From Apostichopus japonicus (lineage: Eukaryota; Echinodermata; Holothuroidea; Aspidochirotida; Stichopodidae), in NCBI RefSeq assembly GCF_037975245.1, contig NC_092574.1:21851713-21915712 (forward strand): DNA of 64,000 bases, given 5' to 3'. Shown piece after piece: positions 1-12,800 of the stretch. Position 1 is the stretch's first letter, and each line of letters starts with the position of its first letter. The position numbers and the translations under genes are program-made. The notes beneath the pieces were generated by a model. The model was not told the origin of the DNA. It saw only the letters and a program-made list of their open reading frames with translations, and did not search any database.

Positions 1-3000
1 TCACGGATACGATACTCGAGAGGGATACCCTGATGGAAGATGTGTATCCGTACATTAGAGCCTACGCACGCAAACTAGGTCTCGACTTCAATGCGGTTGA
101 CTTCCGTTGGGGGATCCGAAAATCGTTGTGCAATGAACACAAAGCAGCAGAGATATGCCTGACAGAGGTAGCCAGGTGCAGGTAAGTCGGATGAAAGCTT
201 TTTTTTTGATAATCATTTAGAGACATTTTAACTTACAGTTGATCCAATGAGGTGTGAATATTACATAATTTTACAAGTTGCTACAAAGTTGCAAGCTAAT
301 GCCATCTGCAGCTCTTTATGGTCTTCGAGAAAAGAGTGTAAAAAATATTAGCAGAAACTCTTGGTACTTACAAAGTTGAATAAATATGTTTTTTTTTAAT
401 TTTTTTATTTGTAAGGTTGAAAGTTCTTTCATTTTATGTTATCATATTTCTTCTTCATGTGTTATTTTCTTGTATAATATGTGTTCTTTGCAGAGAAACA
501 TCTTGTGGACCAAGCTTTGTCGCCATTTTGGGACAAAAGTATGGTTTTCGTCCGATTCCACCCGTCATCAAACAAGGGGAATTTGAAAAGATTGCTGCCT
601 ACATTCAGCGAATGGCAGAGAATGATCCAAAGGACGACGAAGCACTTCAACTTATCAACAAATGGTACAAGCTAGACCAAAATTCAAACGGTTAGTGTTC
701 TATTAAAACCAGGAAATTTAGTCAAATTTTAGTGTATAAAATAACCCAGAGAAACTAGAAAAAGCTGAGTTTGAAAATTGTTGTTTTGATTTTTGAGAAT
801 TGAAATGCAGTTACCAGTTTGAATATTTGAATTTGAATTTCAAATAAATCAAAAAAATCAAAAAAAAAAAAAATCAAATAATTTGAATTTCAAATACGGT
901 TTAGAAAACCAAGAACCGATTCCTCTTGCTCATACTTGACAAGATCATTTCGTTGCCGCTGATGTGATAATAATGACGAAGAAGAAGTTGTTACTTTCAG
1001 GAGAAACAAAATTAAAAGCATATAGAATAATTAAAGTAATTGTGATACTTGTTGTTTCATACGCAGAACCGGAATATGTTCTGCAACCGATCGGGGAACT
1101 CCTGCCTAACTTCTACAAAGACGACCAGGCAGCGGGGGATGAGTGGAACAGGATCTCCAGCGTCATCCAACGATCCCTATTTGCAGCCATCAGAGGGGCC
1201 GGGTTGGATCCCGAAACAGTTCACTTGCTGACAATGTCTATTACTGAAGGTGAGCTGAAAATTCTAATTTCATCTTATCAGTCAGATGGTCTCAAATAGG
1301 CAGCCCAAGGGGTCAAATTTAGCGTCAGAAGGTACTTTTTTTGTATCAATTAAAGACCTTCTTTAGACAAGTAATGTTTTCAGATCAAAGACACTTGAAA
1401 AATCATTTGGTTTTTCATTTTCTGATTTTTTTTTAAAAAAAATGTTTTTTTTATTTGTTACTATTTTTTAAATTCATTCTTTATTTTTCTTCTTTCTTTT
1501 TACTTTTAGGTGAAATTGTGGAAGGTTTAGAAGACATTCCAGACAATGACAAATCTAAGTGTTTCGTCTTTAATAGAGTTCTGACAAACTTTGATGAACG
1601 GCACAGTAACGCTGCCAAGTACCTAGACTATCAGAATGGCAGCGTGGACGTTGATGCACAAAACAGGCTAGGAAAAATGAGAGATTACATTAACGCTGAG
1701 ATACCAGCATCAAATATCCACAGGTAAGTCATGTGACTGATAATAAAGTAAACATTTATGCTAGTTACAATCTAGCTATTTAATATCAATCTGTAGTCTG
1801 CTTGAAATGCAAAAGAAGCAGTATTGTGTCTGAAACTCAAAATTTAGTATGAAAATTTAATGTTAGTATCCCACTAGTCTGCAGAATGCGCTGCTGAAAA
1901 AAATACTGTTGCAGAATATTTGTTGCTGCTCACTATAATAATGGTCTGTAGTTGTGGTAATGAACAGCTGTTAATTGGACATATTTTAGGGAAAAAAAGC
2001 AATAGGTTTTGGCATAGCACATTTGGTACATTAGTATATGGTCCATTCAAAACATGACTTCAGTGACAACATTTATTTTGATGTACAGTAGTGTAGTCTG
2101 GTTAGAAAAAATATCAGCCCATGTTGTATTCCTATCTAATTTCTTTTTAGAAATGCTCCTTTAATCATCTTAGACTCATCTATTAAAGCAGCATTTTGCG
2201 TCCTCGACTATGATTTTTTTCAACCTCACTGACTCCACTATGCCATACCGACATACATAACTAGCTTATCTATTTATATTTTACTTCAAATGGTGGCATA
2301 AAAGTCGAAAAAATTGCAACTTTCAACTTTGTTGTTCTCCAAGATATGTTCCGTTGGGAACCCAATAAACCTTGCCCATAATATGAATATTTAAACACTA
2401 CGAACGTCATTGACAGATACGTAATATAACACCACGCTTGATTTGTGTACAGTCTATATGGCAGTTCTACCAGTGAGTTGCATAACAACTCCCTGGTTGT
2501 ACCAACGCAAAGTCTTGAATCTATTTTTAGCAACGGCTCATAACTAAACCTGCATCTCTGATTGGTTGAATTCAAACTAGTGGTTTTGGGAACTGAATGC
2601 GATTAATTTTGTAAGTGGAATACTCGCCAATTAACGTTTTTGGCAGGGAAAAACTTGGCTAATATCTTAATTTGCTGTTTTGTGATTTGATGTATGTAAA
2701 AAATTCGATGGACATGTCAAAAAAGTAGAAAACGGCGACCAAACGCAAAATGCTCATGAATAAACATACTATTCACTGATTGGTGGAATTCAAACTAGTG
2801 GATTTGGAGATATGAAAACTTTGTCGAGGACACTTTTACTCGTTATCGACATAAATCGTTAATTACTCGCTAATTAACGCTCTTGGCAGGGTGAAACTTG
2901 GATGGTATCTTAGTTTGCTGTTTTATGATTGATACATGTAAGAAAATCGATGCACATGTTAAAAAGATGGAAAAAAGCGACCCAACGCAAAATGCTGCTT

Positions 3001-3871
3001 TAAAGCTGGCTGGACTACAGTCTAATACAAAGTCCATTATGTAATTTCCTCATATGCAGCATAAAAACTTAAATAGCATATTTATAGTGCCATAAACTTA
3101 CTTCTCAATGACAAATGGTGTCAAATGTCTTTGTATGAAATGTTGTTTGTATGAAGTTAAGAAAACAAATATTGATTGAGTTATTAACAGTTTATAACAC
3201 AATGGATTCTCATAAGCATTAATGCCCACTGTAAGGAGCTGACTTATCTTCAATTGAGCATTAAAGACACTTTCCCAACAAATTAATCTGATAATAAAAG
3301 AGAGAAAAAGGACCTGTCAGCTAACTACTTATCTACTGCAAAAAGCCTGTGTCGGTAAATATGTTAAAAATTTAGAGTGCCTGACATTACGATACTGTCA
3401 GGATCCTCTTCAAATGCTAACTGTAGAGGCTTGAGTAAGCCGAGATCCTGCTCAAAATGTCGGGCCCTCTAACTTTTATGCATTTTCACTCCCAATGAAT
3501 TCATTTTAAAGCTGAAAATCAAAGATAGAAAACCTGCTAGCAAAATGCTTATGGATGTGTTACCAAATCAATTATGCCTGTAAATGAAAATAATGAGGAT
3601 TAAATCATATCAGTTTTTCCTATTCTATCAGTTAAAATTTGTCATTCTTCCACATATTTTTCTTTCATTGTAGGCAAGAATTGTTCTTATTTGTGACGTT
3701 TGCTGAAACTTTCACATTTAGATGGTTCTTTTTTTCTTTTCTGTTTTTCTAGGTACAATCTGAAGTTCTTGCCGACTCAGGATGACATGGCAGCCGACAA
3801 TCAGAATCATAAATCCCTGCAGAACTTTGCAGATCAGTTTTGTCATTTTGTGATATCTGCGATCCAAAAAA
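1..3871 (+). CDS. NWD-like exons 1-5: DUF4062-like N-terminal region
   Basis: Exon 1 opens inside the motif found near the start of NWD/TEP1 proteins: TDTILERD, then about 20 residues later GLDFNAVDFRWGIR. Exon 2 continues with the CGPSFVAILGQKYGFRPIP segment, which is typical of the same region. Exons 3-5 encode a mixed helical region ending ISAIQK. The weakest donor is exon 2, ACG|gttagt at 690/691; the others (g|gtaagt at 181, G|gtgagc at 1249, AG|gtaagt at 1723, A|gtgagt at 3871) are strong. No start codon is visible because the gene continues to the left. Confidence 0.85.
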
Positions 3872-6800
3872 GTGAGTTCCGTGGCAGTTGGCCAATTTCA
3901 AGTTGTATTTCAAACTTTATTTTCTGGATTTTTAGTCGCAAGAAATCGTGTCCTTTAAAAGCTAGTAAAAGGTATAATGATGTAGCCAATGAGGGCAGGA
4001 ACTTGTCTCGGGGGCCAGAAAGATTGTGGTGGCCCTTCAGCACAACTAACCAGTAAAAACAATATAAACAACATATACCAACAACAGTTTGAGATACATA
4101 AATTGCACAGACATGATCACCTCGCAATCATACCTTTGTGTACAAAATATAAGTATTATATCGCCCATCTTTATAAGACAGCGATATTTACTGTCCAGAT
4201 ATATTGCATCCTTCTACAGTACTTCTGTCATGTTTCAGCTCAATTTGCCTCCCTCACCAGATAACACTAGTTTGCTATATGTGTTATTTCAACTTTCCTC
4301 TTCCCTCCTCTAAACCCCTCATCTTATCTTCCATTCCCCATCCTCTCCCCATCCTCCGAGTCTCACCTGTACCACATTTCCTTCCTCCACCATACCCATT
4401 CATGCATTCCAAAGAAATGGCAATGTAAACTAGCTGCCCTCTCTGGAAAACATCCTGCTTTTTGATATTCCAAAATCCAGAAGCCATCGAGTCGGATGCT
4501 GTGAATGATCACGCAATCTATTCCGAGGTCCTCAACCACACTCTCTTTTCGAGGGAGAGAGCAGAATCTTTCGTAGGAAGAGAAGATATACTGGACGTTA
4601 TTCATAAAGCTGTGAAGAGGTCACAGGTAAGTCAAAGGTCATGCGATGAACATTCAGGCTTTTCAAAACAAATTCATAGTATGCAAATTCCGATCATAAG
4701 GAAGTTACAATTAAGTATGTATATTTGAATAATGTATAATTAATGAAGAAGAAAACAGACAAGGCTTTTATTTTTAGTTTAATTTATTTCTTTTTCTTTC
4801 TTGTTTTTTTTGTAGGTGGTAGTGGTCTATGGTAATGGTGGCTGTGGTAAGACCTCCCTTCTTTGTAAGGTATTTCATCAGACTGTAAGCCATTGGGAAG
4901 ACGATAAGAAGAGGTGAGTCCGAATCAGCACTTATGTATAAACCACAATGTATAAACCACAAGTTCGAGTCTCAGGGACTAACAGTTGGGCTCAAATTTA
5001 AATGAAAATGTGGTACAATTTTATATTTTGTCATATGTTATTAAAGAAACTAATAAGGATAAACTTCCATAAAGGAGGCTGAATGATCAATTATTATCAA
5101 CGTCAGGAAGTTTCAACGGTTTACTGTATAACTGAAAATATCTAGTTACGAGAGATTCTGAATCCTTAAAATTAACAATAATTACATTTGCATAAAATTG
5201 TTTTTCCTTTTTAATAATTTTTTAATTTTAAAAACTAGTTTTTAAAACTATAGATGTGTTTGTGATTCATCATATTTTTTAATTTTAAAAACTAATTTTT
5301 AAAACTATAGATTTGTACGATAGCTGTTAAATGTGTTACAAAAAAATGAATGTTACTTACTGGACCTACAGAAATTAATGGGTTTACAATCAGTAATATT
5401 GCATTTTGCAAATTATGCTTGAGAGAAATTAGCTAATCTCATAGCTAATCTCATAATTAGCTAATCTCATAGTCTTGATTCATCATATATTCTTTAATTA
5501 TTATGATGATTTTTTTTATTCTCTTTCACTTGACAAAACCATTTTGTCACCTTATTTTGTTTAATTTCATCTCTTTACCATTTGCAGTGTATTTAGTACA
5601 TTTCTTTACTATATTGCTATTATTTCTGTTATTTTCACAGACCTTTCTTGATAATGAGATTGATAGGAACCACACCCAAGTCATCAAACATCAGAGACCT
5701 ACTTCGCAGTGTTTGTCAACAGGTACACAATATCAATCATTGAAACTCCTCTTTACCTCATGATACAACTGTTGATGATTAGGATAGGAGATACGATCAT
5801 ATTCATAAACACCTGGCGAACCTCAAACAGCTCTAATTTTCCAAAATGATAAAACAGGTACACAATATCAATCATTGAAACTCCTCTTTACCTCATGATA
5901 CAACTGTTGATGATTAGGATAGGAGATACGATCATATTCATAAACACCTGGCGAACCTCAAACAGCTCTAATTTTCCAAAATGATAAAACGTTTCATTGT
6001 CATCTCCATACCAGATCCACTGGATGTTCAGTAATGAAACTCTCTCTGTATGAATACAATAAATTATTACCCCTCACCCCAAAACTTATTGGCTAAGCTG
6101 CTGGTTTGAACTTACTGAAAATGGAAAGTTCCGGCAAGAAATTAAACTGCAACTAATTCTAGGCCCCAGATTTACCTGCTATGGAAAATGTTGTATTCCT
6201 AGGCCAAAATGTTGTTTCGATAAGTGATAAAGTTTTTCACTGTATCATAAATCTGGTTTTCAATACTAATGCATGAGGCTCAAAACCCACGGTGAAGTGC
6301 TCTTATTTTAAAACACAACAAGCATGAAGAGTAAACTAGGCTTTAGATTTGCTCTGCTGATCTTAAAGCTCCTTGTCTGAGCTTGGTCGGAAATTTTCCA
6401 AACTTACCGGAGTATTATTCAATATGAGAATTCACTTTTTCAAATAAAGACCCCCCTTTGAGATTTTTCCACTAAATGAAGGTTTTGAGTAGATAATAAA
6501 AGAATTTGATTTTTTCAATCTTGAACATTTTGTGGTCCAGACACTTATCGTAGAAGCATTAAAGATAAAAAGCAAACATGGACATTTCAAATTGTTGACC
6601 TTTGACTTCGCTATTTGAAATGAAACGTGACTGGTCAAGCTTACGATCTCCATTGATATGAGATGTTAGTATAAAACAGTATAATAAAATTGTTTTATTA
6701 TCCAAACCAATTCAAAAGCTGTTTGACACATCCACACTACCTTAATCTGTATTGAAATCTCCCACACTTCTCTTTCACTTATAATATTTTGGTTTTCAGC

Positions 6801-9800
6801 TTCTCTATTGCTTCAACATGAAAGAAGCCATTCCAGTCGACTTTAAAAGCCTCCAATTGTACTTTGCTTCCCTGCTGCAGAGAGTTCCCGACAGACGGGA
6901 TTTGTGTGAGTGTTTGAATATTTACCTGTTAATTCATTAAACTGACATAATTAGAAGTCACATTAGTCTTTGATAGACTGAGTTCAAAGAGGATGGCCAA
7001 TCACTCCAAACAATAATAGACAAGACAAGTGCTGGTGCCATGACAACCAAATGAACCCACAGACAATGCGGTTACAATTTTCATTATAGCATTTTCCTTG
7101 TTGTTTACTATCGTGGGGCGTTCGTCGTCGTAGCTCTCAAACATTGAAATGTAGCCTGCACTGATAGTCCCTAGGTCAAACAGCCTATCATGCCTACCAT
7201 CATCCTTCAGTGTTGTTTTACAATCGTGGGGCGTTTGTCGTCGTAACTCTCACACATTGAAATGTAGCCTGCACTGATAGTCCCTTCGTCAAACAGCATA
7301 TCATGCCTTTCGTCATCCTTCAGTGTTGTTTTACTATCGTGGGGCGTTCGTCGTGGTACTTCTCACAAATTAATACCGCAGGGCTGCTGGGTTGAATTCA
7401 TGTTATGATATGAAACAGTTTCTTTTTCATCTTCGGCTGTCCTACTTTCCCCGCAGACGTATTCCTGGATTCCTTGGATCAGCTCAGTAACGACAATAAC
7501 GCTCTAGATTTGGAGTGGATGCCCAAAGACATCCCAGAAAATATTCGTTTGGTCTTGAGTGTACGATCAGAGGTAGGCTCTTGTCTAGCAGCTGCCAAAA
7601 GTCTTGCAGAGGAATCGATCAAGGTGAGAGAGTCCAGGAATTGTGAATTATCTCCTTATATTTTTCACAAAAAAGGGTATTTTACAAACTCCTTTTCAGC
7701 TTTTGTCTCTGTCAATATTGACTGCTTGCTTTGCAGTATTTATCTATTTATTACTCTGCATCATCAATATGGAATTTCAAGCATATTGATTAAATTAACA
7801 CTACTGTTACCAGATGCATTTAATAAATTGTTTCGAATTAAAAAAAAAAAAATAGTAAATTTTGCATGCAAAATGCTTTGAGGATGTGGTTTTGAGCTAA
7901 AGAGACCATTTTCAGTGACCAGAAGATCTTTTGAAGTTTAAAGTAGTTATGATCTATCTTCCTTTTCTTTAAGGTTCTTCCTTTAGGAGAAAAAGACAAA
8001 GTTGACCTTCTTGAATTACTACTAAAGAAAAGAGGAAGGTGAGTTTTCTTATGTTCTCCAATTTTTTAATTTATTTTTTTTATATTTAAATCAATCACGA
8101 TATTTCTTCAATATTTTGTCATCATAGTTTATCACAGATGCCTAGTAGTTTTTTTTCACTAGAAAATGTATAGAATAGAGAGTTTAAAAGTCCTCAAAAG
8201 TACTTAAAAAAAGTAGAAAATAAAACTAATTATGTACATGTTTTATATTTTTAATTCCTCATGTTTTCATCTCTTTATTTTCATCACCAATTTAATTAAT
8301 TTAGTACACTAGAAAATTCAAACAATAACAAAGTGATAGGAATTTTTTAACTTCTCATTGACATGTCTATATTTCTTTCTCCAATTTATTTTTTTTATTT
8401 TTATGAAAATAGCGATTTGCTTTCTCTTCCATCATTAATTATTTCAATTATAATGTTTGTTTGTTTCTTCACAGGAAATTAACATTTGTACAGAAGACAC
8501 ATATATTAAACAGCAACAATCCTACAGCATTGTACATACGACTAGTGAGTGACGTAGCTGCAAACTGGAGATCGTATACCCCTATCAGTAATTGTAACCT
8601 TGCCACTACCACTGCAGGACTCATAGAACAATTCTTCTCAGAGTAAGCTAGCAATATACTTATATTTATTTTATCCCTTTCTGCCTCCTATATTCAAGCG
8701 TATTGTAACTCTTTTCTTACAGTCAATCACTAACTGTTGCTATAGTAGTTTTGCCACAATATGAAGTAATTGTATTGTAATGCTTGACAGATGCAAGGTT
8801 TTTTTTTGCTACCAGATCTCTTGGGTAGACCCGATGGAAGAATCCCTCAAACAATCAACAAAACGTCATTGTATAATATAATTATCATTATTATTATTAT
8901 TATTGTTGTAGTTGTTATTTTTTAAGGCTGATAATAAAATAGATCCAAAGTTTAAAGATGAACGATAGTGATTTTTCAGCATCGACGAAAAAATATGATT
9001 TTATTCAAGAGTATTCTAGTTGGTTTCCATATTACACACGAGAAAATTCAAGTCAATCCGATGTTGGGAAAGGCTTAAAAAAATTCCTAAACTCGTTGAT
9101 TTTTTAAACAAAAATTGGGCTTTTCGCGAACAGCGATATGATGATCACATGATCTACAGTGACATGTGACGTCATTATGATGATAACAAAGTGAGCTCGG
9201 CGTAGTGTACTTCAGCAGTGTGCACTTAGTGTGTAAGTTTAGTTGCAACCTACGCTATATTGGACTCGACAAACAACCTAAACCAGAGAGGAGATTTGAT
9301 ACTCTGCGTGAGACATTTAACGGTCTAATTTTAATAAGGTGTTATTGTTCCTGCTTTTTCTTGCCGTTTTAGTGAAGCCGACTGCCCCAATGTAAATTAC
9401 GGAATAATCGGTCATAGAGCCATCTCGGGCCCAATTGAAATTTGCTTGTGGCAAGGTCACTAAAGTAAAAAAAGTTTGAAAGATTGATGCTTTTATGCCG
9501 CAGTATTTATATATATCCCGATAAATGCAACAGTAAGTGTTGGAACTGGAAGACATGTCAGACGTGAACAACCTAATGACTATGTGAGGAGAGAATCCAT
9601 GTGCAAATTTCAATTGGGGCATGGACGTCGCTTAGGCAGAGTTTTTTGGGCAGAGATGTGTTCATACCCTCCAAACCACTTCAAATGTAATACGAATAGG
9701 AAATGTGTGTATGCTCGAGCGAAACAAAACATTGTGTAAGTATTACTTACGGTAGCGCACACTGTCACTTATGTTTGCACAGTGTGAAAGTACCGTTTGC

Positions 9801-12800
9801 GGCTAGAATACGATTCCTCCTGAAGCCCACGAGGCATGCATGTGAATAAACGCAATAGGCATTGCATGTAGTGAGAAAATTGTTCGAGCTAGACTAACTA
9901 CTCGATTGAGTTCAAATGCGGTTGTATTTCAAGCTCAATGAAACCTTTCTGTTGGATTCAATGACGCACGGAACAAGGAATGTTTATGGTTTACAGTAGG
10001 CCTAGTGCATACAAGCGAATCTACTTTGTTTAGAACTTTGGATTTTCTTTCGGATGTTATACTAATCTACGTTTGAGACTATCATCACTATTGTTATTGT
10101 GCCAGTTTGACTGGTAAGTGAGCACATTCATTCATCACTCTGTATAAAACCCGCCAAAAACGTGATCTTGAGATTTACGCTACTTTGGGTCAGCTTGCCA
10201 GTTACCTCTTCAGATATTGGGAAACCGTTGCGAAATCGCCGCAAATTTACGCCGGAAAATAACAGTTATGCTGACACGAAATGCAAGCACAGTTCCGTAC
10301 TGAACAGTGCACAACAGAAAAGATCATCACAGTGACGTCATTCACTGACCTGAGGGCTGTTCAAGGTCGTTGCAGTGTTTGCAAATTCTTAAATTACGGA
10401 GACGAAAAAACGATGTTTTAATTCCCTTTTTTATAACTTTCCGGTGTGCTATTTGGAAAATTAAAAAAATATGTTGCTTGGTAACATATAAACTACATTA
10501 TATATGAAAGTGAGAGATTTTTTTCTGTCACTATCGTTCTACTTTAAACAAAACTACCTGAGTTTGGTCAAACTATTGCTAAACACCAATAAAAGGAATC
10601 TCAAAGGCATTAAGACAAATAAAGTTTCTTCACCAGTTTCATTCGATTTGAAAGATATTCGATCATCCTTGATCTTACAGACTTGAGGTGAAGCATGGAG
10701 AGACATTTGTCCGTTCTGCTCTTGGTTATCTGACCGCTTCCAAAGATGGTCTATCGGCCGGAGAACTTCTAGATGTCCTATCGTGCGATGACGTCGTTTT
10801 GGACGACGTTTTTGAATTTCACATTCCACCGATCAGGAGAGTGCCTCCTTTACTGTGGACTCGATTGCGTGTGGACTTGGGTATTAATATTTCCATTTAT
10901 TTTACTCTATATTTTGAATAATTTTCCAAAGTTGATAGCATGTGCATGAGTTGAGTGTAGTATGTAACCAGTAATCGTATGAACACTCGCTAAAGATTTG
11001 ACTTGTATACAAGTTGCATGTTATTTCTTTGTTGGTTATGCATGTCTGTTTGTTAGCTATGAACATATTCCCCCCCCCTCCCCTTCAGACAGAGGAGCTG
11101 GATAATGTTTGTGACTGTCACAGCCAAAGAAACATGAATGATATTGGTGCATGAATTTCTATTAATGATGTATGTGATTGAAAGTATGGAAAAACAAAAC
11201 CAAGGGTAAGTTACCAGTAAGCTGTATGGCTCCTTTTCTGATAAGCAAAGCTATGCTCTTCTGCATGTTTAGCAGAACTTGATTGGAGAACATGTAACTT
11301 GTTGTTCATAGGTTTCTGTGAAGAACACCTCATCCTTGACTCCCCTCCCCCTCCCCTACCCCCACCACCCCCACCACCTCCTTGATGAAAACAGTCAATG
11401 GTGGTAGGTCTACATTCTTGTTTTCTTCATATCATTTTTTTTGTAATTTTGCAGGACCGTATTTAGTGGAAGGAGGAAGTGAAACTGTTGTACTTTACAG
11501 ATGGCATCATCGACTTTTCCATGAAGCTGCCTACACCCGTTATGTTGCATACTCGGCACCCTTCCTACATCAAAGCTTAGCCAACTATTTCATGAGCAGG
11601 TAAACAAATTTTTCTAAATTTTTCTTGATTTCCTGGCAAGATAACTTGTGGGACTACCTGCAAGATTGATCAAAGTAAAAGATTACAATAGTTCAATCTA
11701 AGACCTCGTACAATAACATTTCACCATAAGAATTAAAAAGTCAATTAATGAGTACAACCAAATGCTGATTACTCTGTCCCCACAGACACAATTTTTCTAT
11801 TAGTATTTGGCAAGCACAGGCAAAGAGCAAAATGGGAAATTTTGAAACAAAAACCTTGGACCTTTTCTACATTCCTTGGTGTATATCTTTGACTTGTGAA
11901 GCTCATGAATTGCAATTTTATGATATATTTAATCTCAAATAGTGTCAAAACTTTATCAAGACTAAAAGGCCTGAGTATATTGCTTTAAAAGGTCATTTAG
12001 TATTGCACCCAAATTATGCTAGAAGTCATTTTATGGTCACCCATGCTCAAATTTCCAAAAGCATTTTACTATCACTATAAGGTTAAAAAACCACACAGAG
12101 GCATATATAGTTGTCTATTCTAACAGTCCTCAATGTCTGGGAATAATTTTGAGGACCAGTACCTCCAAGGAAGTATTTTGGATTCTTCGAGCAATTTTTA
12201 GTGTGGTGAAAATTTTGGGCCAAATACTCATGATCTATTTTTAATGTAGTTTCAATCTTTTCTGTTCTTTATAGATGGTCCGATACTCCGAAACCCTACC
12301 ACGACAAAGTGACTAAATCCGTTCAGGTTGCATACAGGCGAGTGCAGCCGCAACCTCTCTTTCTCGACGACGGCCCCTCGGAAAACAAACAGAGGAAATA
12401 CAACATGCGGAAACTCAGCGAATTACCCACTCATCTGATTCGGGGAGCAATGTGGGGCGAAGCGGAAGCGGTAAGTGACAACAATTATTAATTGTGTCCG
12501 GTCTATTTGAGATGAATCTGTGGTGGAACTTGTCAATAATGAAAGTAAAAAATATTTAGTTCTATCAAAAAAATGTTTCCTTTTTTCTGTTCTTTTTTTG
12601 CTGCATCGAGAAAAAAAATTACATGTATAAAATACATATTGGTAGGTAGATGATATGATGTTACCTGAGCATAATATTGGCAGAGTTGAGAAGCTTCTGC
12701 ACTTCAAGTCTCTATGAAATCTCATGGTATGGGAACCAGTCAACTATTGAAAAACCAACAGGAAGATTAAAACTTTGTTAAATCTTTGATCATTTTTCTT

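Noticed and set aside
4284-4605. Minus-strand frames over NWD-like exon 6
   Set aside because: Antisense shadow of the exon and its C/T-rich flank; no motif.
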